A stretch of DNA of 64,000 bases from Madurella fahalii. Its lineage: Eukaryota; Ascomycota; Sordariomycetes; Sordariales. This document shows positions 1-11,800 of this stretch, piece after piece. How positions within the stretch are numbered: the first letter of the stretch is position 1; the number at the start of each line of letters is the position of its first letter. Position numbers and translations under genes: made by a program. The DNA lies in NCBI GenBank assembly GCA_029876055.1, contig CM056876.1, positions 4,774,001 through 4,838,000 on the forward strand, in the 5' to 3' direction. The notes below the pieces were generated by a model, which saw only the letters and a list, made by a program, of their open reading frames with translations, had not been told where the DNA came from and made no database searches.

Positions 1-49
1 GTCGTCGCCACCGTCGCCATATACCCGCGCAACAGCAAGTACATGCATG

Positions 50-797
50 ATGGACGCCGCCCAAGTCTCTCAACTGGCTGATTGTATCATCGTCGTCCTC
101 GGTGGGCTTTCTCTCTCGTCGGTTATAGGTATTCATCCCGCTGACTACTCGTGAAGGCGCCCCCGCTTCCGGGAAGGGCACACTCTGCAAGAAGGTCGTA
201 GCCGACCCCCAATTCACCCATCCCCTGCACCATGTATCGGTAGGCGACCTCCTGCGAGGAATGCCGTCCGGACCGGACATCAACGCCCACATCGCTGCGG
301 GGACGGTGCTGCCTGGTGATGAGTTGGTGCCGATCCTAGGAGCACACATATCCAGCCTCTCGCGCGGAGCAGGGGCGGTAGAAGGACGCAAGACCGTCTT
401 GCTGGACGGGTTCCCGCGCAGCTTAGAGCAGGAGAAAGCGGCACGCAAGGCGCTAGCATCATCTGGCTCTGAAGAGTTTCCCGACTTGGCCGTCTATTTC
501 TCGTGCCCGAAGGAGGTCCTAACGGATCGATACATTGCGAGGAAACGGGGAACTGATGACGGGTCGCTATTTGTGAGGAGATATGAGCAGCACGAGAAGG
601 AATGCCCTGCTGTCGTGGAGAATTACAAGAAGAAGGGCATTCTAGTTGAGGTGAGCAACACCTCCTTGTTAGCTTTCATTCAAACAACAAAAAGCTAATT
701 TATCTAACGCTGCGTGGCATAGATTGACAGTAGTAGAAGTATTGATGAGTCGTACAAGGACTTTGTCGGCATCTTGAAGTCCTTTTTGGGAGAATGA
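50..797 (+). CDS. Adenylate/UMP-CMP kinase-like nucleoside monophosphate kinase
   Basis: Three exons fit: 50-101, 157-650 and 723-797, giving 206 aa, the usual size of fungal UMP-CMP kinases. The first intron (GTGGGC donor, CTGAC branch) joins a 52-nt first exon so that the P-loop reads VVLGAPASGKGT. Next come the NMP-binding part (VGDLLRGMPSGPDINAHIAAG), the GFPRS motif and an Arg-rich LID/C-terminal part (RYEQHEKECPAVVENY). The second intron (651-722) joins VE to IDSSRSIDESYKDFVGIL. By family the enzyme moves phosphate from ATP to a nucleoside monophosphate in the cytosol or nucleus. The P-loop is GAPASGKG rather than GPPGSGKG, so it may be a diverged paralogue instead of the main UMP-CMP kinase. 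The start is close to the window edge and a further upstream exon cannot be excluded. Confidence 0.75.
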
Positions 798-2682
798 ATG
801 AGGGCCATTCCCAGCGCAACCAGTCCCGCTCGCTCTAGACTGGCACCAAATCAATATATCTAGATTGCCCTATGTCTCGTTAAAGAAGAGTGCTCTACCT
901 AAAACCTGTCTTAAGGCGCTCAAAAAGGTATGGACACATCCCGTCTCCCACTTCAAGCACAAACTTCAACACTACCTACCTTGAAGGCAGTTCCTCCATC
1001 ACCCTTGAATCCAACATGAAAGCTCACAGCAACTCCTTTACCATAACCAATCAATCAAACGGTATCCTCCCACCCGAAGAACTTTGTATCAGCGTTATGC
1101 TCAAGTCCCTCTAGCTCTTCGACATCCTCTGAGTGAATATCCTCGGGAACCTCTCGCAAGAACATGGCCCAGGCCAAGAACCTCGAGCAGAGACTCAGGG
1201 TGTCGGATGCGGGAATCGCATGGAATTTGAGCGACGCCGCACATGCTTGGCAGACGGGGAGTATTTGGCAAGCCACAATGCGTTCCACGGGACTCCTGGT
1301 TCGCAGTCATTTAACATTCAAGAGCTAAATGTACTATGGTCCTCTCGGTAACCTCCATTGCGTAACTCATCGATCCCCTGATCGGCGACGAGTTCGACAG
1401 TTTACGATCGCTACTACCCTGGTTCTACTCCGCTTGACACCGGCACTGCCTTTGATGAGCATCCAGTTCCGGTCAACCGTATACAAGGGCGCGTGCCCAC
1501 ATGAATACCACAACGACAGCTGAAAGCATCAAGTATATCTGAGAGAGCTGTAGGAGCAGATTCGTTTTGTCGAGAACTGCGGAATACTCTTTTAGATGAG
1601 TAGGGGACATATCGACTCGGGGTCCAATCTGAGTTCCTTTCGGAGGAATCCCACCAGCAGTTATACTCATAGTTAAGACTTCGGAAGGGGTGATGATAGA
1701 CTGCGTGACGACGTGGTGGTCCGCATGCTAATGTGTGGTGGGTAGGAGCAGTCAATTCTTTCGATGCTTATAAGTTGCTAAAGGTCAACCGAGATCAAGG
1801 GCAAGGTTAAGCGGAGCAATAAAGTTATTCTTTCGATAAGTGTCTGATACACGGTAGGATAGAATTGAGACTCAGAGACGGCGTTGATAGGAGAAAAGGA
1901 AGAGTTGATATGCCTTGATGAGACCCCAGAGATCTAGAAGGAAAGAGCGGTGTATATATACAAACGAGAATCCGGCGAACGCTCAGCTACCTCTTGGCAT
2001 GGCCAAAATCCTCCCGATCGCAACAAGATATCTTGTGTTCGTCAGAAAGCCTGGCAGTCAACCTTCGGTGTGAAAGGGCCCCTAATTTGGGACAACTGGC
2101 GCGGGGTTTCCAGGTCACCTACCGTTATACCTTCGGTAATCCCTAACGTTCCACAGTAGTAGACTCCAAATGGCCCAAGCCCGATCAAGCGAGCTGAGGA
2201 GAAAACTGCCCGACACGGAGCCCATGTGGCAACGAGTGCCTAAATTGGCAATCCGTCCGTAGCCACAGGCCTTGGTTAGCCGTCCCCGCCACTCTGCATG
2301 CAACTGGCCATTAGTGGCAACGGACATTCGTCCGGACTGAGGTAGCAGGTCAATGGCCCGTGGATCGAGTCCGTGTTACCCCTCAGGACATGCCGCTTTC
2401 AGCTGCATCACTCACAACCGACAACGGATCTGGGAGTGAGCCTGCGAGTGTGCCTGCAGCGCTGCATCGCGAATTGATACGGTTTCTACGACTCATCTTG
2501 TGAAATGTCGCAACACCCGCTCTAAATCCGTTCCAAGACAAACTCAGGGGCATAAATAAGACAGTCTTCAGAAGTTCATCCCGAAGAATAATATCTGGCC
2601 GCTTGTGTAGCCTTCAATACCTCGCCTGCCCCTTCTTAAACTCACCTCATTTTTACCGCGATAAGGCGCCCTGGAAATCACC
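798..2682. other. Intergenic region, no other gene recognised
   Basis: Apart from the possible minus-strand fragment at 1055-1670, I see no recognisable coding sequence here. The last 150 bases should contain the 5' UTR and promoter of the acetyltransferase gene that starts at 2683. Confidence 0.4.
1055..1670 (-). other. Possible small minus-strand gene or gene remnant
   Basis: Two minus-strand open stretches have protein-like composition. The first, 1670-1473, ends in a hydrophobic helix (IYLMLSAVVVVFMWARALVYG). The second, 1288-1055, contains VACQILPVCQACAASLKFHA and an acidic tail. A TATATATA string at 1952-1959 lies upstream on this strand. I could not find a splice pair that joins the two stretches cleanly and I do not recognise the family. 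It may be a small multi-exon gene, a decayed gene, or chance. Confidence 0.25.
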
Positions 2683-3795
2683 ATGATAGCCCAACCAGAG
2701 CCCCAACCCGCGGAGCTCATCACCACCGACGACGTGGTTTTCACTGAGGCCACCCCGCACCAACGCATCCTCTGCTGGCGGCTTAATGGGGCATCCTGGG
2801 CGCCACCCATGACCATTGACGAATACGTCGGCCGCGAGACCACCCTCTCCCAAACCGCGCTCTCCGCCAATGGCGGCACTAAATACTGGGTCTTGCACCC
2901 CAAAAACGACCCGGAAACCATCGTCTCGGCATGCGAAGTCACATCCAAAAAAGCCCTCGTCTCTGACCGGGACGGAACCCGCGAAGTAGCGGCGTACTCC
3001 ATCGCCAGCGTCTTCACCAACCCGCGCTTCCGCGAGCGCGGCATGGCAGGGCACATGCTGCGCAAGGTGCAGGAGGAGGTGGACGGGCGCACCGAGTGTG
3101 GCGCGCTGTACAGCGACATTGGTCGGGTCTACTACACCAGGCTGGGGTGGAAGGACTTCCGCAGCCCGCAGGTGCTGTTTGGCCTCGCGCAAGACCTGGC
3201 CGCGCCGCCGCTCGACAGCGCGACATTCCTCAGCGAGAAGGAGATTCTGCCGCTGTGCGGCAAGGACGCGGCGGCGGTCAGGGAGCGGTTCCGCCGCCTC
3301 GAGGGGGCGGCGGGCGACGGCAAGACGCACTTCGCATTCTTGCCGACTGCCGAGCAGCTCGCGTGGCACTTTGCGCGCGACCGCTACGTGTGCAAGACGA
3401 TGCTCGGCCGGGAGGTGCTGCACCGCGGCGCCAAGACGGACGACGGGTCCGCCTGGATCTACTGGGACCATGACCTGCGCGAGAAGAAGCTGAAGGTCTT
3501 GAGGATCGTCACGTGCCAGGCGGACAGCCCTGAAAAGCAGCGGGGGGACGTCAAGAAGCTGCTACTGGCGGCACTGACGGAGGCGAGGGAGTGGGCGTTG
3601 CCCAAGGTGCTGGTTTGGAGCCCCTCGGCTGAGGTCAGCATGGCGGCAACCGAGTTATGGCGTGATCTAGGGCCGAAGCTGCAGGTTGTGTTTGAGGAGA
3701 GAGAGGACGGGTCCATTCCAAGTCTGAGATGGAAGCAGGGGAAGGGACTCGAGGACGTGATCTGGGAGGACAACGGGTATTATGCATGGTGCTAG
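2683..3795 (+). CDS. GNAT-family N-acetyltransferase, LYC1-like
   Basis: Single-exon frame of 370 aa. The N-terminal half is a GNAT fold: the acetyl-CoA loop region reads IASVFTNPRFRERGMAGHML (about residues 106-125), followed by ALYSDIGRVYYTRLGWKDF, a typical end of GNAT motif B. The C-terminal half (about 190-370) is the extra domain of the fungal LYC1 group, which includes the Yarrowia lysine N-acetyltransferase of lysine catabolism. The length fits that group, which is usually 370-420 aa. The start at 2683 is the first ATG of the frame and follows a pyrimidine-rich leader. Substrate preference for lysine comes from family resemblance only; the protein could acetylate another amine. Confidence 0.75.
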   Translation: MIAQPEPQPAELITTDDVVFTEATPHQRILCWRLNGASWAPPMTIDEYVGRETTLSQTALSANGGTKYWVLHPKNDPETIVSACEVTSKKALVSDRDGTREVAAYSIASVFTNPRFRERGMAGHMLRKVQEEVDGRTECGALYSDIGRVYYTRLGWKDFRSPQVLFGLAQDLAAPPLDSATFLSEKEILPLCGKDAAAVRERFRRLEGAAGDGKTHFAFLPTAEQLAWHFARDRYVCKTMLGREVLHRGAKTDDGSAWIYWDHDLREKKLKVLRIVTCQADSPEKQRGDVKKLLLAALTEAREWALPKVLVWSPSAEVSMAATELWRDLGPKLQVVFEEREDGSIPSLRWKQGKGLEDVIWEDNGYYAWC

Positions 3796-5098
3796 CCTAC
3801 AGGTACTCGTTGCGGTATGATGCTGGAAATGAACCATGGACTGAGGTGAGGCTGAGAAGTCTGGAGCCCCTGGGATGAGTATGCATGGGATGACGCCGTG
3901 AGACCTCTCCTTCGCTACGCTTCATAAGTCCACGTGTCGCCGCGAATATTGGACATCACCCGAACAAGGCAAGATGCCCTGTTAACGATGATGCCTCGAT
4001 TCGGACCTCCAAGTCATTACCAGGCCCTTCTGCAGTGGCTGCCCCCGATCTGTAAGCATTATGAGAGCGGGAGAACTCTGAAATTTTTCTGGTTCCTCCG
4101 TCTCTTAGGTTTCAGTGCCTCAGAGGAGTATGCCCGTTCCGGTGAAAAATTGGGCTACGCGCAGTGGGTTAAATGTGAACGACACGACACCAAAGGAGCT
4201 ACTAGTGCCTCGCGGCCAAAGTCCCCCAAACGCGTGCGGCTGAATCATGGGATGGAGCGAGGAGCGAGCCATGTGCATGGTTTCCAAACAGTTCTCCTCC
4301 CCTCTCCTAGTGCTTCCGAATTATTGATTCATAAAGACTCCCAGAACCGAATGGGATTCGGATTCCTCGCCGGCGGCAGGATTTCCTCGAGTCGGATGCA
4401 ATGCAGTGTGACAGCGCAGTTCAAGCGCAGTTCAGCTTGGCCCAGAGCTGGCTCTGAGAGAGCTAGGGACCCTTGCAATGGTGCCCTGCAACGAGTGTTG
4501 ATTGGAAGAGCCAAAAGGCCCAAAGACGCGCCACAAAAATGCATGGCACGATGCAAAGTGGCCAGAATGAAGGCGGGATGAGAGCGTTTTGCGATGCCGA
4601 GGCCTCCCTGACCACTGCAATTCGACGATGCTCTGCCCCAGGATCAAACCCCACGCGGAGCCTCGCAAGCATGCAGAACATAACGGACATGGAGACGCGG
4701 GGCGACTCGGAAGTGCCAAGTAACTAACCGGTATCGGTTGCTGTATTGATTCCGCGTGGCTGGCCGAGTGACTTGAATTATGAGGCTGTCCGGGGGAACC
4801 AGACAGAATGCTGCCCTGAAGCCATCAGTTGCTAAGCGAAGGGCTGAGTTCCGACCCTCCTATCCCCTGAGAGCCAGCCTTCAGCGGGGTGTTCGTCTCT
4901 GTTTAACATCCCTACCTTCTTCGTCAACTCTTTCGAACCTCCATTCCAAGTTTGAGAACGCGACGAGTAGACGCACGCACAAACATACACACACACACAC
5001 ACACATTCGCTCTCTTTGCATCTCCATTGTCCTTAAGCCGGGTTGTGGCCGATCATGCCCCTAAATCCAACGGTGACGGTCCATCAATCGAGTAATTC
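3796..5098. other. Intergenic region with a CA microsatellite
   Basis: No supported gene. A 215-codon open frame at 3934-4581 has no domain-like pattern and is treated as chance. A dinucleotide (AC)n run of about 20 bases lies at 4985-5005 in the probable leader of the next gene. Confidence 0.4.
4985..5005. repeat. (AC)n microsatellite
   Basis: About ten uninterrupted AC units, roughly 95 bp upstream of the start codon at 5099. Confidence 0.85.
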
Positions 5099-7529
5099 AT
5101 GAACCCGGATGTTGTAACGCTTAACTTGATGGATCCCGGCATCCCCACGCCCAATAATCGCGAAGACGAGAGTGCGCCACGGGCTGGCACTCTGATCTAC
5201 CACTCCCCGTTCGATGTAGTCACCGAGCATGCTTCCGCCGGGCTCGTCGACCAGATTCCTGCCAGGCCACTTCTATGGGACGTGGCCGTGAGGCGCTTCT
5301 CGTCGCCGTCCTTCAAAGTCGACCGTCAGCGGCTCACTGGTCACATCGACAGCGCGAGGACAGCATACGCCAGGGCATTCGTATCCATACAGAAATCCAT
5401 AAAAGGCGATGATGCCGAAGCGATTCTGTCGCGCAGCTCGCAGAAGGACCTGGCCGAGACGGCCATGGAGCTCCTCAACGAATCATCATCAAACGACGAC
5501 AAGGGACGTTTCTCTCGGTTAATAGACATCTTGCATCACTACCACGGTGTCTTTGATGTGCTCTCTCAGGCTGGCGATTTCGGCTACTTGGCCGTGGTCT
5601 GGGGAGGGATGAAGCTGTTGCTGATGGTGAGTCGTCTACGGTCTGGACACGGGATTGGATTAGGGCTCACCGCGTATGTGCGACTAGATGGCAAAGAATA
5701 AGAAGGAGCTCCTAGCCAAAGTCACCGACATGCTGGTCGAGATCGGGCTGACCCTCTCTCGCATCGAAGTCTACGCCAAGCTCTTCCCCACGGGCCGCAT
5801 GGTGGAACTCATCTCGATGATCTACGCTGCCGTCACCGACTTCCTCGAGGAGGTGATCCTCCACTTCAACCGCCAATCCACGTTCCGCAAGCTGCTGTCC
5901 TCTCTCGTCCGCCCCTTTGACGAGAAGTTTGGCCGCGCCATGGAGCGCATCCACCGCCTGGAGACGTGCATCGAGAAAGACGCCATCCTCCTCCACGCCA
6001 TGCAGACGGCCAGCATCGCCCAGCACCAGCTCGACGCCTTCCTGCACCGCAACCACCTCCAGAGCACGCTCAACGACGCCATGCCGCCGACCGACCCGCT
6101 CCAACCGGGAGCGCAGCGGCAACAACAGATCCCCGACATCTTTGTCAAAATCAAACAGACCCTCTTCCTCGGCTTCCAAGACCAAGCCTCGTACCACGAG
6201 TCCCTGGCGGCAACGTATAGCGTGACGGCGCGGGCCTGGGAGAAGTGGTTCGGGGTCGAGCAGCGGCACCTCCCGTCGTCGGCCTCGCCGGGGCAGGGGA
6301 CGCGGCTCAGCCAGGGCCTGTGCGACGCGCCCGACTACCAGCACGCGCTGCAGTGGGTGGCGCAGCAGCGGCGGCTGACGCCGTCCATCCCGAGCGCGTA
6401 CCTGATCTGGGCGCAGGGCATGACGGTGCACACGGCCATCGCGTCGCTCATCTTCCAGATCCTGCAGCAGCGGCCCGCCGCCGTGGTCGAGTGCAACCTG
6501 GACATGGACATGTTCGTGCGGGCCACGACGAGCGTCAAGACGCTGTGGGACGTCTTCACCTACCTGATGAAGCATCTGGGCGGGTGCCTGCTGTACATCT
6601 CGATCGGGTCCGCCGGCGAGGACGAGTTCGCCATCGTGGACAAGTTTGTGCGCACCGTCAGGGACTGGGACGGCCCGCCCATCTGGGTGACCATGATACA
6701 CCCGTACAATGAAGGGTTCGTGGGGATTGACACGGCGACGGACCTGGATGGGCTGTATGATGTGCACCCGTCGCTGACCACGACGGATGCGCTGCATCAC
6801 GTGCTGATGCTGGAGTTGGACATTCACAAAGTGTCGGAGACGATACAGACGGTGCTTTGGGAGGCGGTGTGGAGGGAGACCAGGTATGCTTCGGTGGGGA
6901 TTAGCTTCACGAGGGTGGTGGACATGATACTGAGCGAGGCCGAGGAGCTGTCGAGGCAAGAGGCGGATGGAGTGCCGCTCTTGACCGAGGATGCTCGGGG
7001 GCTGTGGATGCAAGGAGTCCAGAAATGGATCGACAACCCCGTGGCGTCAAATACCATGCGGGAACTAGTCCAACGACACCTCGATATCGTTCCCCTGGCC
7101 CAGCCCGACGACATCCGAGCCGCCATCAGTCGCCACCTGAAGCGTCTCGTCCTGAGGATCGATGGGAGCAGAGCGAGCTCGTTCGCCTCGAGAGCCATGA
7201 CAGAGACACAGCGCCACCGTGTCTGGGACAAGATGAAGGTGGCCATCATTCCCGGCTCCGAAGCCATGTTCTGCACGGCGATACGGGAGCTGCTGTCCGA
7301 TGCGCTGGAAAGCTATTCCGTAATGCCCTGCCAAAACGCCAGGCAGGCGGGTTCCGTCATTATGAAGTTGCTGAATGAGCGTTTCATACTGGACGGGGCA
7401 TGGAATCGGTCCATGTCACAGGACGAACAGCTGATGGTCACGGGGATTACGGAAGCCATCATGACTGGTTTTGCAGGCACCATCGATGCATTGTCGGAAC
7501 CTGGGGAGGGAGAAGACGGCAGGGAGTGA
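5099..7529 (+). CDS. STAND-like protein: DUF7708-type N-terminal domain plus NTPase-like region without Walker A
   Basis: Two exons, 5099-5626 and 5688-7529, with a 61-nt intron (GTGAGT..TAG), give 789 aa. Residues about 85-330 look like the helical DUF7708-type domain found before NACHT modules in fungal STAND proteins (FGYLAVVWGGMKLLLM joined to MAKNKKELLAKVTDMLVEIG, then a long helical stretch). In fungal NLRs a P-loop NTPase follows. Here the equivalent region (YLIWAQGMTVHTAIASLIFQ, near residues 410-430) keeps the strand-loop-helix pattern, but I find no GxxxxGK[ST] anywhere in the protein. A Walker-B-like hydrophobic strand (GGCLLYISIGSAG) follows. No C-terminal repeats are present. The next gene on the same strand, 1.3 kb downstream, encodes a huge ankyrin protein, so the pair may act together. 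A role in non-self recognition or programmed cell death is inferred from family only. Confidence 0.7.
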
Positions 7530-8815
7530 CATTTGTATTACTAGCAGCAACTAATTACCTTAGCTTAACTTATAGCGATCTGAATTGTGTGTACTTCACG
7601 CTCGGGTTGTGTTGACAAGCCGCCGCTCCTGTCAGAGAGCCCGCGGCGGATGGCGTTGCCTCCAGCTTATGCAAGAAGTTGGTCTGTAAACGGAGAAGAT
7701 GAGTTGACGTGAAGGGGACCAGTATGCCTGTGTAAAATGCAGAGTTTGTGATGGCGCCAAACTGACGGGTCAAAATATCCAATTTTGGTCCAAGCCCAAA
7801 AAATAAAAATAAAAATAAAAAAAATTCGATGCCCCTCTGCCAAACCCGCCAATGATGTCATCGGTTCGGGAGTTCGGAACTACCCCAAATAAAAGTGGCC
7901 CACCTAACAGCCTAGCAGCACAAAGTGTCGTCCGAAGACAGCGGAAAAGGCCTTGGCATAGCGCGTCCCGGCGAGCACACATAAGGTAGCTTTCGTCCCA
8001 GGGACCGAAATCGCCTAAGAAAACGGACGAATGCCCGACCGGCTCAGCCTCTCCCATTTAGTGCCTCCCAGCTATCGCACATCAGGACGCGCCACGTATG
8101 GCACTGAAGGTTGGAGCAGTGTTGGCGTCGAACGGACGAGGCAACGATCCTGAAGGGCGGCGCGGATTGGCAGGGCCGGATTTTCCGCGGTTTTGGCGCC
8201 GGCTTTTGTGGCGACCTGCAGGGGCTGTGCAACTATGAGCATTGATTGAGCCCCTCCCGGATCGAGATAGCTCAAGCCCGATGGCTTTGCGACTTGGCGG
8301 GTTGTGAGCTCCAAGCTCAGCCTTTCCCATCCTCATTCATTCCGTCCAGAATCTACTATCAATATTTATTTTATCCCCAGCGCATTGCTCCATGAGTTTC
8401 ACTCATTTACACGGCACTTCTCCCCCGAAAAAAGCCAATCCCCGTTGAATTCCGAAACGCGCGGCAGGCGATCAGGGACCCACTGCACCACGTAACCCTC
8501 GAGGTTGCACACACCAACCCAACACCCGATCTCTTGTCTGCGCCGTGCAGTGACGGCAGGTCTTAAGGAAAGGCTGGCTCTCGAAATACAGCTAGTTTAT
8601 CACCCCGGCTAAGCAGCACTCTGATAGACTCGGGCGGCGATAGGGAGTTTCCCGGACACCTGTTCTAAATCGAGTTGGTTTCACCGGCCGGTATTTTCAG
8701 GCGCCCGTGCCGCTAGCCTTCGGTTTCTTAAAGCAATCAGGATCATGACAGGTCTTTGCGAACAGCGGTAAGGTCGTGTCCATCATAGCCTTGACCACAA
8801 AACTCAAGATCCGCA
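7530..8815. other. Intergenic region between STAND-like and ankyrin genes
   Basis: No coding signal found. An A-rich run (AAAAATAAAAATAAAA type) lies at 7797-7826. The right part should hold the promoter of the ankyrin gene starting at 8816. Confidence 0.4.
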
Positions 8816-11800
8816 ATGGCTTCAACTTTGGGTCTGGACGGCCGCCGGGCACGGCTCCAACAGCTCGCTGCCGAATGGGGGGTCCACACGCTTCCGCCGG
8901 TTGCCCCACCCGTCCGCCCCCCGCTGGTCCGGACACCCTCCGACGACTTCCACGCCGAAGAATTGCTGAAGAGACGGCGGATGACAGCAAACCCGGACAG
9001 GAATTCCCAAAGCGGCATCAAGCGGGCGTTTAGCTCGACCAAGAAAACATGGGAAGCCCATGAGATCTTCGAGGTTCTCAATACGCATGTGGCCAACTGC
9101 GGCGCCCCGGGCGTCGCCGATGCTCTCATTGCGAAGCTGCTGCACGTGGGTGGGAACGTAAATGTGTCCAACGCCAAGGGTAAAACCGGCTTGCTCACGA
9201 GGAGGCGAAGCATCGAGTCCATGGATCGCAGCCGGATCCTGCAAAAGGCCGTAGACAATCGCCAGACAGACATGGTTGCCGTGCTAGTCCAGCACGCGGA
9301 CCCCCTCACCCTGGACGCAGCATTGCCAGCCGCAATGCGCTCGGGCGACCCCGTCATGGTGCACATGCTACTGCAACGCGGAGCGAATACCTCCCAGACA
9401 CAGGACGCCCAGGATGTATTTCGCCAGATGTGCATCATGGGCGGTCATGACGACGTGGTCGGCCTCATCCTCCAGTCGGAAGGTAGACCGTCACCCAACT
9501 GGCTTTCGATGGCTATGGTCGACGCTTCCCGAAAGGGGTGTCTTCATACCGTCTTGAGGTTGAGCCGAGCGTCTGCCGACGGTGAATACAACAAGGGTGA
9601 AGCTCTCAAGACAGCAATTGCCCAGTGTCGGGTAGACATTGCGCTTGCCATTCTCACAGGCACGAAGCCCCCTAATTCCGGGGGCCGGGGTGTTATGGAG
9701 AGCTTCTCACAACTTCTCGAACATACAACAATCGGCCCGAACGAGAAAATGGCCCTCGCAGAGGCTCTGCTCTGTGCCGGGGCCTCTGGCGAACCCGTAT
9801 CACTTGCGCTCTCCCAGGCTTGTGCCACCGAGTTTTACGATATGGTTGACCTGCTCGTCTCCTACGGAGCCTCGGTCGAGTTCCAAAACGCCAGCATCCT
9901 TCACCGCGCCATCTCTAGGGGGCAAAGTAGTCTCGTGCAACTGCTGCTGACCGAGACATCGACCTTGAGCTCCGTTTATGCATCCGAGTGCGTTGGGAGC
10001 ATTCCCAAGACGATTGCCCCGGACGATCGCTACGCCATGCTGAGCATCTTGTTGCGGAAGGGCGCGGCTGGGAAGCACTTGCATGATGCTTTGCTTGATG
10101 CTGTGCAGGCCGGCGACCTCCAATCCACCGAGCTCCTCTTAACCCCCCATTTTCCAGGCGGCCGGCCCGATTCACCCCAAGATCGGCGCAATGGCGCTCG
10201 TGGCATGGTATATGTTAGGCACGAGACGGCCTCGGTCGATTACAAAAATGGCCTTGCGCTAAGTACTGCCGTCAAGATGGGCAACCTTCCGATGGTGAAA
10301 CAGCTGTTAGTCGGCAGACCATCCATCGAGACTCTCGACCGCGTCTTTCCGCAGGTTCATGACATCCAGTCCCCCCTTCGCTATCAGGTGGCCGAGTGCT
10401 TCCTCGCCGCCGGTGTCTCCCGATCCTGTATCTCGGCTATGTTGCAGAGGGCCATTGAGGAACAGCCTCCGCGCAGAGACGAGAATCTCATCAGCATGCT
10501 GCTACGCCATAATGCCGACGTCAACTTCAATGATGGCGCCGGGATTTTGTCTGCAGTCACGATCCAGGATTTGCCGTTGCTAGAAACGCTACTCAGGAAC
10601 AAGCCCTCGCCTCAGACCATGGCAGCCGCCATGGCGAGGGCCATGATGATGGCCGACAAAAAGGTGCGGTATGAGACGGCGAGGTTGCTCATCGGGGCTG
10701 GAGCCGGCCGAGAGGGCACCGAAGTGTCAGAAGCTCTGGCGCAATTACTGCCTATCAAGCCGGTAGACCTACAGTTGGCCGCGTTACTTTTGGAACAGGG
10801 ACGGGCGGATGCCAACTTCAACCAAGGCCTGCCCGTTGCGTTAGGTATGTAAACACAAGCCCTTTAATCATCACTTCCGCTGACATAACTTAGCCGTCAG
10901 TGACCCGGACCCAACCATACTGGAACTCATCCTCCAACGCGGCAAACCGAATCCTGACGCACTTTACCGCGGATTAGACGCCCTGTCCGAGGCTCCCACA
11001 GATGCCGCCAAGGTCACCAAAGTTAATGCCATTCTTCGCCGCACCAGACAAAAAGACATGCTCGACGCTGTCCTCTTCAAGGAAGTGCAAACTCTCCTCA
11101 AGACTCCGCCCAACAAACGTGACCTCTCCGTTCTCAGCTCGCTCCTCTCTGCTGGCGCAAACGTCAACGCCCACAAAGCTGCGGCGCTCTGTTGCGCCGT
11201 GAAAGCCGCAGACGCTCCAACCGTGGACTTGCTCTTCAGTGCCAGACCGAACCCGGCCTCCCTTGCGGTCGCATTACCACAATCCCTCAACATTCTTGAC
11301 CCAATGGACCGTCTAGCATTCACCCAGAAACTCCTCGAAGCTGGCGCCCCTGGCGCAGAGGCCAACCGGGCTTTGGTTTATGCAATCACCGCCCATCCCA
11401 GCGACCACCCCCTAATCTCTGTCCTAGCCGCTCATGCCGAATCTGCCGACGGCGAGGCCGTCATCACCGCTGTGAAGAACGGAAATGCGGACGCTGTGCG
11501 CCTGGTGCTGGAGAGAAGCCCGAGGAAGTATACGGCGAACGTCCTTGGGGACGCGTTCCAGGAGGCTACCAAACTCGACAACAAGGAGAAACGCGTTGCG
11601 ATTTGCACCTCGCTTCTCAAGAGGGGTGTATCCGGCCAGATCGTTTCCGACGCTCTGCTTGCGGCCGCGTCAGACGGAGACATCGCTCTGGGTGGTGTGT
11701 TGATGGACCACGGAGCTAGTATCGAGCACCAAGAAGGCCAGGCCATCGTGGAGGCGTGCGGGGCCGGGTCAGCGGAGATTGTCAACATGCTGCTAAGCAG

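Noticed and set aside
2653..3471. 272-codon minus-strand open frame
   Set aside because: Antisense of the LYC1-like acetyltransferase gene, with no domain features.
3934..4581. 215-codon plus-strand frame
   Set aside because: No domain, no upstream features, composition irregular; treated as chance.
5712..7013. 433-codon minus-strand open frame
   Set aside because: It mirrors the STAND-like gene; composition (His/Arg/Pro/Val-rich) is that of an antisense shadow in GC-rich DNA.
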